DNA of 64,000 nt from Anadara kagoshimensis (Eukaryota; Mollusca; Bivalvia; Arcoida; Arcidae): assembly GCA_021292105.1 (NCBI GenBank), contig CM037861.1, positions 55,659,245 to 55,723,244 on the forward strand, given 5' to 3'. Both the position numbers and the translations under genes were made by a program. This document shows, piece after piece, positions 9,690-22,045 of the stretch. Each line of letters begins with the position of its first letter. The stretch's first letter is position 1. The notes under the pieces were generated by a model. The model was not told the DNA's origin. It did no database searches and saw only the letters and a list, made by a program, of their open reading frames with translations.

Positions 9690-11680
9690 TTGGATAATGT
9701 TTCAGTAATTGCTGGGATAGCCTGGGACTCGACTGTCATGTGGTATAGTCTGCCAGAATGTGGCCAAAATGTAACCCCCAGCCTATGCATTATTGATATA
9801 TGTCAGAAGTGCTACAACCTACTGTTGTTTTGGCTTGACAGTCAGCTAGGGAATATCTGTGAGTGCCTCCATGGCAAGGGTCGTTATGCTAGGTAGCTAT
9901 GTAAGTCCGGGACTCGACTTTCATAGGGGTAATCTGTCAAAAATGTGTCCAAATGTATCCCCAGCCTATGTATTATCGTCTAATTTATCGATATTAGTCT
10001 TACAACTTATGGGAGTTTTGGCTTGACATGTTTGCCAGGAAACATCCTCGAGTACCTTCATGGAAAGTGGCGTTGTGTTAGGTTAGTAGATGGGCCCGGG
10101 ACCAGATTTTAATGGGGAAATATGCCAAACATGTGGCTAAAAGGTACCCCCATCGTAAATATTATCGATACAAGTCAGAAATAATATTTACGATGGGGGT
10201 ACCTTTTAGCCACATGTTTGGCAAAAAAATTAACCCCAAGTGTTACTATTTACTAGCGTTTTGGCTTGACAGTCAGCTATGGAGAATCTTTGAATACCTC
10301 CATGGTAAGTGGCGTTGTTTTAGGTGGGTATGTAGGTCCGGGACTCGACTTTCAAGGGGAATAATCTACCAAGGTACCCCCGCCTATGTGTCATGGATAT
10401 AAGTCAAAAGTGCTACAACTTATTGGAGTTTCGGTTTCGGTTTGACATTCAGCTAGGTAACATCCTTGAGTACCTTCATGGTAAGTGGTATTGTGCTCAT
10501 TGCTGGGTGGATCTGGGGCTCAACTTTCATGTGGTATAACTAATGTGGTCAGAACTTCGACAATTTACCGTCGGCCAACCTTGTGGCGTTTTGCTAGGTT
10601 GGTAGGTTGGTCCACGGCTCGACTTCCATGTGGTATAATCTGCCAAAAATGTGACAAAAATGTAACCTATGTGTCAGAACTGCGACAATTTACCGTCGGC
10701 AAACCATGTGGCGTTTTGCTAGGTTGGTCCACGGCTCGACTTCCATGTGGTATAATCTACCAAAAGGTGACCAAAAGGTACCCCTAGCCTATGTGTTATC
10801 GATATAAGTCAGAAGTGCTACAATTTGCCAGTGTTGTTGCTTGACAGTCAGCTAGATAACATCCTTGAGTACCTCCATTTGTCCAATTAACCCCCAAGTC
10901 TGTGTATTATTGATATAAGTCAAAAGTGGTACAATTTTACTGGTGTTTTGGCTTTACAGTCAGGTATAGAATAGATTTGAGTATCTCTATGCCATGTGGT
11001 GTTGTGCTAGGATGGTAGGTGGGTCCGGGGCTAGACTTCCATGGGGAATAATCTGCCAAAAATGTGGACAAAAGGTACTCCAGCCTATGTGTTATCGATA
11101 TAAGTCAGAAGTGCTACAATTTACCGTCGTCGTGACTTGACAGTCAACTAGGGAACATCCTACTGTTGGCTTGACAGTAGTAAGCTAGAGTACAACCTTG
11201 AATACCTCTGTGGCATATGGCGTTGTGCTAGGTTGGTAGGTTGGTCCAGGGCTCAACTTCCATGTGTCCAAATTGTAACCCCCAGCCTATGTGTTATCGA
11301 TATAAGTCAGAACTGCTACAATTTACCGTCGTCCATGGTGCTAGTTTCCTGGGATGGTCTGTCACTCGACTTTCATTGGGGACATTCTGCCAAAAATATG
11401 GCGAAAAGGTATCCCCTAGACTATGTATTGTCGACATAAGTGAGAAGTGCTACAACTTATTGGTGGTTTTGGCTTGACAGTCAGGTAGGGTACATCCTTG
11501 ACTGTCCCATGCAAAGTGGGCGTTTTGCTAGGTCACTGGGTTGGCCAGAAGTTCGAATTTCATATGGTATAATCTGCAAATAATTTGATCAAAATGTACC
11601 AACTATGTTGTGTATTATCGATAAAAGTCGGAGGAACTACTGCCAATTTACTAGTGTTGTAGCATGAAACACCCTTGACA
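9690..11680. repeat. Degenerate tandem array, ~190 bp unit, about 10 copies
   Basis: Landmarks such as cgatataagtcagaagtgct, acaatttaccgtcg, ggcttgacagtcagctaggg and catccttgagtacct recur every 100-240 bp. The spacing varies because units carry internal deletions. Open frames here are by-products of the repetition. The array sits in the probable intron before the exon at 12528, and one last partial unit (about 12435-12490) lies beyond the 29 bp minisatellite. Confidence 0.8.
10123..10223. repeat. Perfect palindrome, 42 bp arms, 17 bp loop
   Basis: Bases 10123-10164 and 10182-10223 are exact reverse complements (42 of 42), separated by cgatacaagtcagaaa-like spacer. Both arms are repeat-unit sequence, so a piece of one unit has been copied in inverted orientation inside the array. 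Confidence 0.95.
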
Positions 11681-11789
11681 TGAAGGACCTTAAGAGTAAA
11701 GTCGATTTTACAGGAACGTTCAAAGAATAAGGTGGAGACGTTTGTGTGAAACCAACATGATTGTAAATGCTTTCAACGAAATTCTGTGA

Positions 11790-12435
11790 ACTGTCCTGTG
11801 AAATCTACTTTACTGTGGACGGTCCTGTGAAATCCACTTTACTGTGGACGGTCCTGTGGAATCTACTTTACTCTGAACAGTAACGTGAAATTCACTTTAC
11901 TGTGGACGGTCCTGTGAAATCCACTGAACTGTGAACGGTCCTGTAAAATCCAATTTACTGTGAACAATCCTGTGAAATCCGCTTTACTGTGAACGGTCCT
12001 GTGAAATTCAATTTACTGTGAACGGTCCTGTGAAATCTACTTTACTGTGAACGGTCCTATGGAATCCAATTTACTTTGAACGTTCCTGTGAAATCCTCGT
12101 TACTGTGAAAGGTCCTGTGAAATCCACTTTACTCTAAACGGTCCTGTGAAATCCACTTTACTCTGAACGGTCCTGTGAAATCCAATCTACTATGGACGGT
12201 CCTGTGAAACCCACTTTACTGTAAACGGTCCTGTGAAACCCACTTTACTGTGAACGGTCCTGTGAAATCCACTTTACTCTGAACGGTCCTGTGAAATCCA
12301 CTTTACGTTGAACGGTCCTATGAAATTCACTTTACTCTGAATGGTCCTGTGAAATCCACTTTACTCTGAACGGTCCTGTGAAATCCAATTTACCGCGAAC
12401 GGTTTTGTGAAATGCAATTTACCGCGAACGGTCCA
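11790..12435. repeat. 29 bp minisatellite, about 22 copies
   Basis: Unit core ggtcctgtgaaatccacttt followed by actgtgaac; successive ggtcctg starts are 29 bp apart (for example 11821 and 11850). Copies differ by a few bases. It interrupts the end of the ~190 bp array. Confidence 0.95.
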
Positions 12436-12527
12436 TCGTGGCAAGTGGCGTTATGTTAGGTTGCTGGGTTAGTTCGAGGCTCAATTTTCATGGGGGATTG
12501 TTTTGTTTTTGCATATTATACTTTCAG

Positions 12528-12679
12528 CTGGAATTCAAAATACAGGATGTTGGTTGTCGACAAGGACTCCTGTCCTGAATTTGAGGAACGGTTTAGTCCA
12601 CATTTAGTGCGGTATGAAGATGCTAAGTACACAGTTTTAAACTGGTGGACCCCAGAGGTCAGATTACCAGCTATGTATG
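12528..12679 (+). CDS. Internal exon of an unrecognised gene
   Basis: A polypyrimidine acceptor (ttatactttcag) and a good donor (gtaagaac) bound 152 nt that are open in one frame: one base, 50 codons, one base. The peptide includes YRMLVVDKDSCPEFEERFSP and YTVLNWWTPEVRLPAMY. It looks like real protein with a W/P-rich end, but I do not recognise the family. The frame is also open back to an ATG at 12490, so this could alternatively be a start exon. The reading enters in phase 2 and leaves in phase 1. Confidence 0.5.
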
Positions 12680-12853
12680 GTAAGAACAATCTCTTTTCAT
12701 TTTTCTTTTATCCAATCCATATTCCATAACTTGTATGAGCTATTATTTTAAAAATAATCTGATATTTCTGTAACCATATTCCATAACTTGTACGATCTGC
12801 TATTGAAAATAATCTGATATTTTTTCCTTTCAGTACTTAGATAGGCATGTCAG

Positions 12854-12981
12854 TGTCCCGTCTGATGGCTGTTGATGAGGAGGATATACAGAGGGAAGAG
12901 GAGGAAGTAGAGGTGGAAGAGGACATGGAGGAGGTGGAGGGAGAAGATGAGGAGGAAGAAGAACCGGAATTAGAACAGTAG
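12854..12981 (+). CDS. Candidate acidic C-terminal exon of the same gene
   Basis: Using the acceptor at aggcatgtcag, this exon enters in phase 1, matching the exon at 12528-12679. It codes SRLMAVDEEDIQREEEE and further Glu/Asp-rich sequence, ending PELEQ and TAG at 12979-12981. An alternative acceptor at 12833 (tttcctttcag) gives an early stop. If used, this would be the 3' end of one isoform. Such acidic tails are low in information, so confidence is limited. Confidence 0.35.
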
Positions 12982-13162
12982 TTGGATTGAATGGGGGAGG
13001 AAAAGGTGGAATGCATAACTCCATTCAGCATTTATAACAGTAAGTGTTGGTCCTCCATAATCTTCAGATGAATGACTACATGATAAAGGATGATGGTCGC
13101 AATAGTTTGTGGTGGGATCTGCTGAACCTATTTTTCATAATGTTCTCATTCAAATTAATTTC

Positions 13163-13432
13163 TTATTATAACCCCGCTTAAAAAGTGGGGGTATATAGTG
13201 ATAGGAATGTCCATCCATGTGTCCGTCCGTCCTTCCGTTACACCTTAGGTACCTATCTCTTATCCGCAACTCCTCCTAAACCCTTCAATGGATTTTCATG
13301 AAACTTTCACACAATCTTTGTGATATAATGTAGATGTGCACCTCCTTTTTAAAAATTTGATCCGATGGATTTTTTTATGTAGGGCGAGCGGGGGTATTTT
13401 TTGTGAGCTTGTGGCTCACAGTTTTTCTAGTT
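13163..13432. repeat. Dispersed repeat with ccgcttaaaaagtggggg end
   Basis: Starts aaccccgcttaaaaagtggg and ends gctcacagtttttctag; the inner part includes cttcaatggattttcatgaa. A second copy at 31632-31878 is about 90% identical. It lies in the intron before the exon at 13458. The type is unknown and there is no coding capacity. Confidence 0.85.
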
Positions 13433-13457
13433 TATTTCTTTGTTTATCTACTTTTAG

Positions 13458-13532
13458 CCTATACGTTTTTCCTCGACTCCGAGGAAGATCCAGACGAGCC
13501 AGATGAGATAATTCCCTCTTGGCGTATATTAG
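13458..13532 (+). CDS. 75 nt symmetric exon, unrecognised gene
   Basis: Acceptor ctacttttag and donor gtatgttg bound 75 nt that enter and leave in phase 1, reading YTFFLDSEEDPDEPDEIIPS then WRIL. It would join in frame to the exon at 12528-12679 if the acidic exon is skipped, which suggests alternative 3' structures. The following intron starts directly in a copy of the dispersed ~370 bp repeat. No downstream exon was found. Confidence 0.45.
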
Positions 13533-13806
13533 GTATGTTGTACAACGAAGTAGGCTGCTTGCAAATAAATTGTTGACTCAGGGATATTGCAAGCCTAGGC
13601 TTATCAAAGCCCTCAAAAAGTTGTATGGCCGTCATCACAGTATTGTTGACAAGTTAAACAGGAGGTGCTTACCCTTCCGGAGCACCCGGCCTCACTTCCC
13701 TGGTGGAAGTTCACGTGTATAACCTAACTTGTCAGTTCCAAAGATTTTACTTTGCTTCTGGATTGCGATTCGGATATGGATTAGTATGTTTGTTTTGGAT
13801 TTCAAG
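13530..13806 (+). repeat. Dispersed ~370 bp repeat, internally deleted copy
   Basis: Begins at ttgtacaacgaagtaggctg and ends at gtttgttttggatttc. The middle (from the ctctgtatcc landmark to the agctagct landmark) is missing: attgttgacaag is joined directly to ttaaacaggaggtgcttacc. The 3' part is close to consensus. Confidence 0.85.
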
Positions 13807-14409
13807 GTAATTACAGGAATATGTCAAAACTGAAAACCCCATGCCATTATCTGATTAAACAGTCAAGTTATAATAATCTGAAGCTATTTTACGATTGTTT
13901 TCATAATTAAACGCAAAAACGCGTAAACTTTTTGTCCGAATTTCATGAAATGAACAATCTATAAGATTTAGACCCAAGAGAAGCCAAATATCACATCAGA
14001 CTTTTCTCCAATCGTCGGTTTAGGAGAAAAACTTTTATGTTCTTTGCAGCCCTAGGTCAGTAGTTTGTAGTATACTGGTTTAAATGGGTGGGTCCGATTC
14101 TGCTAGACTGTAAGTTCTCTGGGCTAGTACCATCTTAATGGACTAAGTGGTCTGAGATGTTTTATGTGACCGTGTGGGAATTGAAAGTGTACTAGCACTC
14201 TAAAGGTCGCTGAAAGTGTGCACTAGTATAGTGCGTCAAGTTTGACCTGACCTAACGAATAGACACCGAATGAGCTCATTGCCCCCTGGTTACCCGTATG
14301 TCTTTTCGGTCCCTAGCAATCCATATCTCGGCCAATCAGCAGCCATGATTCAATTCCCTTTCGTTTACTCATTGTTTATCTTTCGACAGGTCTGTACTGT
14401 ATGCCCACG

Positions 14410-14576
14410 CAAAAAGTTAATCAAAAACAAACATACTTATCCATTACCGAATCACAATCCAGAAGCAAAGTAAAAACTTTGGAACTGACAAGTTAGGTTA
14501 GACACGTGAACTTCCACCAGGGAAGTGAGGCCGGGTGCTCCGGAAGGGTAAGCACCTCCTGTTTAGATAGCTACAC
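14410..14576 (-). repeat. Dispersed ~370 bp repeat, 3' part, inverted
   Basis: Minus-strand copy covering aacaggaggtgcttaccctt to gtttgtttttgatt. It faces the copy at 13530-13806, giving a widely spaced inverted pair (about 150 bp arms). Confidence 0.8.
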
Positions 14577-14924
14577 CCGTCACGCGTGTAATCAAAATTG
14601 TGTGAAAGGAACATGGAACTATGAGACGTGTTTGTCTTTTGACCGGCTGATTTTCTTTTTTCATTTGTGTTGGTGTTTTTTTGCCAAAAGTGTTGATGTA
14701 CATTAATTATTATGTTTCTATTGTAAAATTTTTTATTGTTCAACACGGTGCGTTTGTTTTTCATTCCTGAGCAGGTTTTGTATCGGTTAATTGTGGAGGA
14801 CAAAACTGATACGAATAGCCTCTTCTTGCTGTGGTAGGTCAGGATTGGAATGGTTTAAGATACACCAATGTAAGTAGCATATAATTAACGGACACTTCTA
14901 CTTGCAAAATATAAATTTTATATT

Positions 14925-15470
14925 GCAAAAAGTTTTATGGTCACCATTACAGCATTGTCGATGCACCTGTAATATACCTGTAACTTAAATCATCATGTGT
15001 TTAGAAGACGTCTGTTACGCCGTGTTGTGTTATGTTATAAGTGCCTAGTAATGTAATGCCCACCTTGTATTGTAATCATTGCCCAATTTCATTTTTACAT
15101 TACACGGAAATTTTATTACATAACGCAAAACCTTGTTTTATTACATTACACGTCTTTTTTTACATAACAAGGTATCATTACATTACACGAAAAAAATTTA
15201 TTACACTACAAGGTGGGTATTACATTATAAGGCATTTATTGCATAACACGGTGTAACAACGTCGTGAATGAGTCGTTCCATGACTCTTCCATTTTCTGTT
15301 CTAATTACCCAAATGGCAGTTGTAGCTGCGTAGACAAGAGGCACTTACCCTTCCTGAGAGACAAGTCTCACTTTACGTCTTAAAACTTAATTTTCCAGTT
15401 TTTAAAGTTTTTACATTTTTTTTTTTTTTGGATTGTGATTTGGAAATGTTTGTGTTTGATATGTAAACGT
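14925..15470 (+). repeat. Dispersed ~370 bp repeat split by a MITE
   Basis: The left piece (agttttatggtcaccattac) and right piece (ggcacttacccttcctgag to gtgatttggaaatg) are family sequence in the same orientation. The 246 bp inverted-repeat element at 15013-15258 lies between them. Confidence 0.65.
15013..15258. mobile_element. 246 bp MITE with TGTTAC ends and 5 bp target duplication
   Basis: The left end tgttacgccgtgttgtgtta and right end (reverse complement tgttacaccgtgttatgc) form imperfect inverted repeats of about 60 bp. Direct acgtc copies flank it (15008-15012, 15259-15263). The interior consists of repeated attacattacacg-like motifs. There is no coding capacity. It is inserted in a copy of the dispersed repeat. 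Confidence 0.8.
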
Positions 15471-16914
15471 GTAATAGGTTTACCATCAGATATACAGAGA
15501 GTTAGCCCACTGTAAAAGCATGTTTTCATTTCAAAACACTTTTGGTTAAACATGATGGTTCTAGTCTATAATATATTGCAAAATTCAGATACATTTTGTT
15601 TAAAAATTCAAATTTATTCAGACAAACATAAGAAATAAAGCGTCTCTCATAATGTTTTAATAAATACATATTAAACATATTGAATTAACGTACAAGGTAA
15701 ATGTGGTTTGATTACAACAATGTGTATTCAGGAAATACTTGGGATACAGAATTGGACAGCATCCATTGCCTATTCACGTCCTCTTTAACATATAATTAAT
15801 GTTACCTGGGTACATTTACATCACATAAGGTAATAAAGTGATCATTTGGTAAATACCGTACAGTTGAGACGTGTAATATATTGTGACCTAGAAATATTTG
15901 TAAATATAAAATTGACGAACATTCTCTCTCTCTCTCTCTCTTACACGTGACAAATAGTAATGATAGTAGGTATATATGCTTTTATATGCAGTGACATACA
16001 GTAAGTAAAATTGATCAAAATTTTAAAATTCTGGAAAGTCATAAAATTTGTAAAAATCGGAATACATGTTAAGTGATAATTTAAGTATTTCGTGCACATG
16101 CGTGATTTTATTTTGATTCAGGTATTGTCACAGTTAAATGTGTTTCTTGTGATGTCAGATATACAAAGCCACTGTTCTCACATTATCTTGGTGCCGTTTA
16201 CCCTCCTCGGGAGCAAAACTTACGGTCTAAAATAAAACGCGTTTTTGTAATCGGATGACAAAAAACTGATGAATATAGTTTTTCAGCGTACCATGTGATC
16301 AATACTATTAAGGTGTTAAACCCCATTCAATAAACCTTAACGTTTTGGAAATCATTTACGTGAATTTTTTCCGAAATAAAACCCTTTTCTTGGGGAAAGG
16401 TCAACAACTGATGTGATGCTGTATCCATTTGACATAATTCTTTGTTTCATTGTATCCATAATAATTCTCTGTCTTTATGTTTTCTATTTCTATTAGAAAT
16501 AATTCTTCGCAATAATGTAGGTGGTATCACATGGTACTATGGCGAACCCCATTAGTTTGAAAATTCAGTATCGCTTAACTCTGATGAATACATTTAGTAC
16601 TGGTTAATTAAATCAATTTGTTTTCAATACCATACTTTCCTACAGACACGTTTTAAATACGGAGAATCGTGCCAAACAAAGACCGTTTTCCATAATTTGA
16701 ATCCATTTTGACGTCAATTATCGTGTTTTAAGACGCGTTTTTAAATAAAAAGAGACATCGAACAGTAACCTAAACATACACCACGATTTGAATGCATCTG
16801 TAACATCTGCCATCTTGTATTACAATGCGTTCTTTTTGTAAAATAGCACTTTGATTAGTAATTAAGTGATTCCAGATTAAATGCTCGGAATTTGTAGGTG
16901 ATACATACTTATTG
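15471..16914. other. 3' flank of the calcyphosin-like locus; (CT)n tract
   Basis: No coding exon is seen. A (CT)n microsatellite lies at 15923-15940. On the minus strand this is downstream of the stop at 16915 and should hold the 3' UTR. A minus-strand AATAAA (plus-strand tttatt, about 16108) is a possible poly(A) signal, but it is far and unproven. Confidence 0.4.
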
Positions 16915-17156
16915 TTACGGTGAGGAAGAGCGCGGAGGCAAGCCGTAACAATTTCTCATCATTAAGTCAAAGTACATATCATCATCTATAGTTGAGCTAA
17001 CACCTGAGTAATAATTTAAAAACTCCTCCCGAGTCACCTTTCCATCCGGGCAACCAGGTGTGTCTATACTGTCCAGAAAGCTTCGCAGAGTTTCCTCTTC
17101 CGTCCATTCACCAGATAAATATTTGGGATGTTGTCTTGCATTTGCTGCATATATCA
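16915..17156 (-). CDS. Calcyphosin-like protein, 3' terminal coding exon
   Basis: Acceptor tatctttttacag precedes two bases plus 79 codons to TAA. The peptide has HPKYLSGEWTEEE, then TPGCPDGKVTREEFLNYYSG and DMYFDLMMRN. The SGEWTE motif, the shortened fourth EF-hand loop with DG(K/Q)V, and NYYSGVS are hallmarks of the calcyphosin (CAPS/CAPSL) C-terminus. It enters in phase 1, so the G ending any of the three upstream exons makes a Val codon here. Joined to exon B it gives 208 residues, close to the family's usual 190-210. The last residues (PPRSSSP) extend past typical ends. It is the only such exon seen. Confidence 0.85.
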
Positions 17157-20035
17157 CTGTAAAAAGATACAAAACATTTCGTTACTCTACAGTTACAGAT
17201 TATCCAATTTCCTCTTCGGTCATGCACAAAATCCTTCCAGGCATAAAGGTATAATCACCATGGCTTAAGTTATGCTACTTGAACTCCAGAGTGCTTATTT
17301 TTTAAGCTTTATTTTTGAGAATTATTCGGTCAACAACCCTTATTCTGTTCTCCAATAATGCACAGACAGCAGTGTAGTGGCAAAGTTGAGATTCTTAACA
17401 TGTTTTAGATACAATGACAGTATTGATACATTTTCCCCTTTTGTGTGGATTAATTTGACTTGACCAATCGATGTCAGTGAAGCATATTAAATATAGACTA
17501 TTGTATCAGTTTAATTGCATAAAATAATAATTTTTCAGCATGTAAAGGCTGGATACTAATTCAGGAGGCATACTGAGATTATATCCTGAATCAGCTAAAT
17601 GTTTTTAAATTATTTCCTTTTTGTATAGAATACAAAATTATTTTTATTTTTTTGTAATTCAAATTAGTAAGTTTACCAACTGTTAAGCAGTTGGAGTGGG
17701 ACGTTTGAACCGACATCTTCAAGCTTGTTTCCGTCCAATTGGATAGTTAGTGTTAACTGGGTTTAAAAGATAGATATATTGATTAATTGTGAGTAAAGGT
17801 AAAAGAGAAAGGTATATATGATAACGACAAAATATGTTCAACGTAGCAGCTAATATCTTATAAGCATAAAAAAGAAATCGTTGTAACATCCCAACACAAT
17901 CTTGACTGTAGTGATATATGTCGAGAATTAATAGTGTACGTCAAATGTACCATGTGTGATTCTCGGTTTTGTTTTATAACATCCCTGACCATCAAATGCA
18001 AATAATCTATTTTACCGCGCCACATCAATTTGATAGAGGAAATGAAGTCTTCATTGATGAAGATTTATTACTTTAAAAACAAGATTTTGAGGAATGTACT
18101 ATATTGTAAAAACAAAATCTGGCATAAACAGATAATCTGCTGATAGAATTAAGATGCCATGGCGATATTAATAGAGCAAGGTCGTGTTTAAAGTCAAATC
18201 ATAATCATTGCTGTGAAGTAGAATTAAGATGTATAGTTGTTTAAGCAATGCAGTACAGACCTGTCGAAACATTAAGACTAAGGTAACGAAAACCAGTCGA
18301 GGCTCGGATGTTGACCGGCGGAAATACTAACAGCTAATCTGCACATAGTGCACATAGTAGCTCCTGAGATATAGTTGTCATGTGATACTTTTGAATGTAC
18401 TTTTTCATAAAAATTCAAAAGTATCACAAGACATTGCTAACAAGGGGTTGAAATGAGCTGCAGATTTGTACCGATTTCGTTAGTTCGACAGGTATGTACT
18501 GTATGCCGAGTTGATTTTTCAATTGAAAGCTTAAATAAGCTTTAAAATGATATAACGTAATATAATGATATATCACTGTAAAACAATAACAAAACATTAA
18601 TAAGATGTTCTACATGTATTTATTTGTTGTTCCAAGAAACAAAACCCATTATCAAAACATATATGTAGGACTTAAAATTTGTTTTGTAACCCTTGGCGTT
18701 TTAAGAATATCGGAATGATTAAAAAATCTACTCGTCTTTCCATCAAATTCTAGATTATCACTACCATACTGTTTAAGCATCATTGTACGACGTGTGTCAA
18801 GAACGATATCAATTTTGTGATCTCATCTTAAGTGATCAGATTTAACGGTTTATTTATATAACATAAAATAATGAAATACAAGGTTAAAAATAGAAATAAA
18901 ATACTGATATTTTATACACCAAGAAGTGAGTATTTATATATGTTATAAAGACACATACGTGCAAACAATTTTCAAGATGATTTGCTTGTACCTAAAACAC
19001 GACACGAAATTAGTTTTAAAACACTGAAACCCCGCCAATTAAACGCCATTTTGTAAAACATGCACTGTGGCAGTCTAAAGGCTTTGCTTCTGTATCTCTC
19101 TAATGCTTCTAAATCATTGGTTCCCTATTAAATGGTCATCTTTTGGACAGTTTCTGTAATATACATTGTGTTCTAATATACTCATTTTGAATTTTTAATG
19201 AACGGATAGATGTACAGCATATGAACACAAACCATTTCTATTTGAAACACTCAAACCACGCCATTTAACACCCTTTTGTAAATATCACATGCATACGACG
19301 TTTGAAATATGATGACAGTCTAAAGGTTTATTCATAGTTTTTAGAGTGATAAATAATTATGCACAAATTTAAACTTCACCATCCCTCGGGTTGTTCTCAA
19401 ACATTAATTTTCTATAAAGTGGTAGTTTATTTATTTATTCATATTTTTTATTTTAAATTATTCATTTTGGTTTTTTTTAGATGAAAGGGTGAATTATTTT
19501 AATATCCATTATTTTTTATTAACATATTGATTTGTTACTATTTACATAAATGTTTCCTCTCCATCGTGAATACTAAACGTTCACACTACTATTACTAAAC
19601 GTTATTTACATGTACTTAATATAAAATATACATTTTGTATGTAGAACAGTGTTTACTTATATAAAAGGATAAACGTGTCAAACGAATTCCATCTGACAAA
19701 TACATTATGATGAAGGCGACAACCCACAAGCTTTAAGACTACAGCCTGACTATCGGAATAAAACATCAGCAAAATTAAAAAATATTGCAAGCAAAAATTT
19801 CAGCTGAAAATTTTTTATTTAGCAACAGTCAATGAAACCAAGAACAAGAACATGACACAATACATACATATTATATACACATTGTGCGTATCAGGTCGAG
19901 TCCTTTTTTTGTAGTCGTATCACCACGAGTCGCGCTTGGATAACATTTCCAATTAAGTTATTTAAAATAATAAAAAAAAAACAATTCTTTATGTGAAAAA
20001 ATACATTTTACCACAGAAAACCACTGAACTAAGTT
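17157..20035. other. Long intron or spacer of the calcyphosin-like locus
   Basis: No exon was recognised. The stretch contains the TIR element at 18251-18501 and, near its right end (about 19850-20035), the left half of a repeat related to 38600-39064 that was split by the LINE insertion. Confidence 0.5.
18251..18501. mobile_element. MITE of the cagtacagacctgtcgaa family
   Basis: The left end cagtacagacctgtcgaa and right end ttcgacaggtatgtactg are inverted copies of 18 bp with one mismatch. The right side is flanked by TA. A secondary hairpin (18376-18396 with 18413-18433, 20 of 21 paired) sits inside. Relatives lie at about 26748-26960, 27878-28090, 29113-29311 and 62035-62237, with a right-end fragment near 14385-14402. 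Confidence 0.7.
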
Positions 20036-22045
20036 TTTGATATCACACACTTTAATGAATTTTCTGATCATGCACCACTATGTTTTTCATTTTCAGCTAA
20101 GGTAATAGATAATATTGAATCGTTAAGATCACACGAAAAGATACAATGGAATACGGATAACGACTGTATTTATATAAACTCTATCAAAGAACAGATTCCA
20201 AATATGATGTCACTCGTTGATAACTTAGGTGGCGATGTTAACGTTAATACTTGTGTATCTAGCATTACTGATATGATTTACTCAACAAGTTTTGCAGTGA
20301 ACGGAAAAGTATGCAATTCACCAAAGAGACCCAAACACAAACAGAATGAGTGGTTCGATTCTAAATGTTATCAACAAAGGCAACGTTTCATAATGATGAA
20401 AAATCAATTCCGAAGAAATCCAAGTGACGAGAATAGACAGAAATTCACGCGGGAACGTAATATCTATAATAAAATAAAGCGAAACACCAAATTTAAATTT
20501 TTAAAGCAGAAAAGTGTCGAACTTCAGACGATGTCTAAAACTGATCCAAAGAAATTTTGGAAATCTGTGAAACCGAAAAGTGTTAAAAACCACTGTCCTG
20601 TTGATTTAGATGATTTTTATGACTTTTACAAAGGGTTGTTCGGAGAAGTTCCTAACGAACTTAATAGTGATATAAGATCATTAATTGACCAGCCATTACC
20701 AGATAATTACGTTGATGATCTGGATTGCCAGTTTACTGAGGAGGAAATCATCAGAATTATTAAAGGACTTAAACGTGGCAAAAGCCCGGGTTATGACAAA
20801 TTAATACCAGAAATGTTTTTAGTTGTTGCGGAAACATTAGCACCAATTTTATGCAAATTATTTAACTACATCTTCCACACTTGTGAGTTTCCAGAGGATT
20901 GGACGTATGGAATAGTAGTACCAATTCCCAAAAAAGATAATTTATCAGACCCCAGCAACTACAGACCAATAACTTTAGTAAGTGTTTTTTCGAAAATTTT
21001 CACGTCATTGCTGAATCAAAGACTTTTAACGTGGGCGGAATCTTCCAATATTCTTACGGAACTTCAGTTTGGATTTAGAACAGGGAAATCAACGGTGGAT
21101 GCTATTTACGTGTTACATGGATTGGTTACGCACACCCTCACAAACAAAGAAAAACTATTTAGCGCATTCGTCGACTTTAAAAAGGCGTTTGACCGTGTTG
21201 ACAGACGCTTTTTATGGTTTAAATTATTAATGAGTGGTTGTAGCAGCCGAATGATTAAAATAGTCAAATCAATATATCAGAAAGTCAATATCTGCATTCG
21301 TTCAAATAGACAGTATTCCAATTTCTTCGAGAATTACGTCGGTGTGAAACAGGGCGAACCCCTTTCGCCTTTAATGTTCTTATTCTTTCTAAATGACATT
21401 GCAACGGATCTAAAGTGTAACAAAGACACGATAAATATAGGTGGTTATTTAATAAATCTTCTATTATTTGCAGACGACACGGTAATTTTTGCCAAATCTC
21501 CTGACTCTTTGCAATTTTTATTAAATGCATTGTGTACATATTGTAAAAAATGGAACATTGAAGTTAACGTTAACAAAACTAAAGTAGTTGTCTTCCAAAA
21601 CGGAAGAAGCAAATCAAAACATTTATGGAAATATGGAAACGAGTGTCTTGAAGTCGTTAACTCCTACGTATATCTAGGTGTTCTCTTACACTCTAACGGA
21701 AAATTTAACTTAACACAGAAGCGACTAGCTAGCCAAAGCTCCGTCTCCTTATACGGATTATTTAAAATTTTCAGAGATATTCCACTAACGGTAAAACAGA
21801 AAAGTGATCTTTTCGATTCAATGTGTCTTCCAGTATTATCTTATGGTTCCCAGGTTTGGGGCTTCCATAGAGCCCCTGATATTGATTTAATACAAAATAA
21901 GTTTTGCAGATATGTACTTGGTTTGAGTAAAAGTTCACCAATCGATGCTATGATGGGAGAACTTGGACGCATACCATTACATATAAAACGCAAAGAAAAT
22001 ATTATAAATATTGGTATAAAATACTGCAAAATCCAAATAGTTTAA
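20036..22045 (+). pseudogene. LINE ORF2: endonuclease C-terminus and reverse transcriptase
   Basis: The frame is open from 20036, before the first ATG at 20204. The upstream 56 codons include HFNEFSDHAPLCFSF, the terminal SDH motif of APE-type endonucleases. From the ATG (613 codons) the RT domain spans roughly residues 175-470: KSPGYD (194-199), NYRPITL (252-258), AFVDFKKAFDRVD with the catalytic Asp at 324, GVKQGEPLSP (380-389) and the FADD box (422-425), all intact. The thumb region follows. The frame is lost just before 22040; the protein continues in another frame with a second break near 22195. It lacks the 5' endonuclease, so it cannot mobilise itself. Confidence 0.9.

Noticed and set aside
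12837-13031. Ser-rich and Pro-rich minus-strand ORFs
   Set aside because: They are the antisense of the Glu/Asp-rich GAG repeats of the candidate acidic exon.
21285-21539. 84-codon minus-strand ORF
   Set aside because: Antisense shadow of the LINE reverse transcriptase core.
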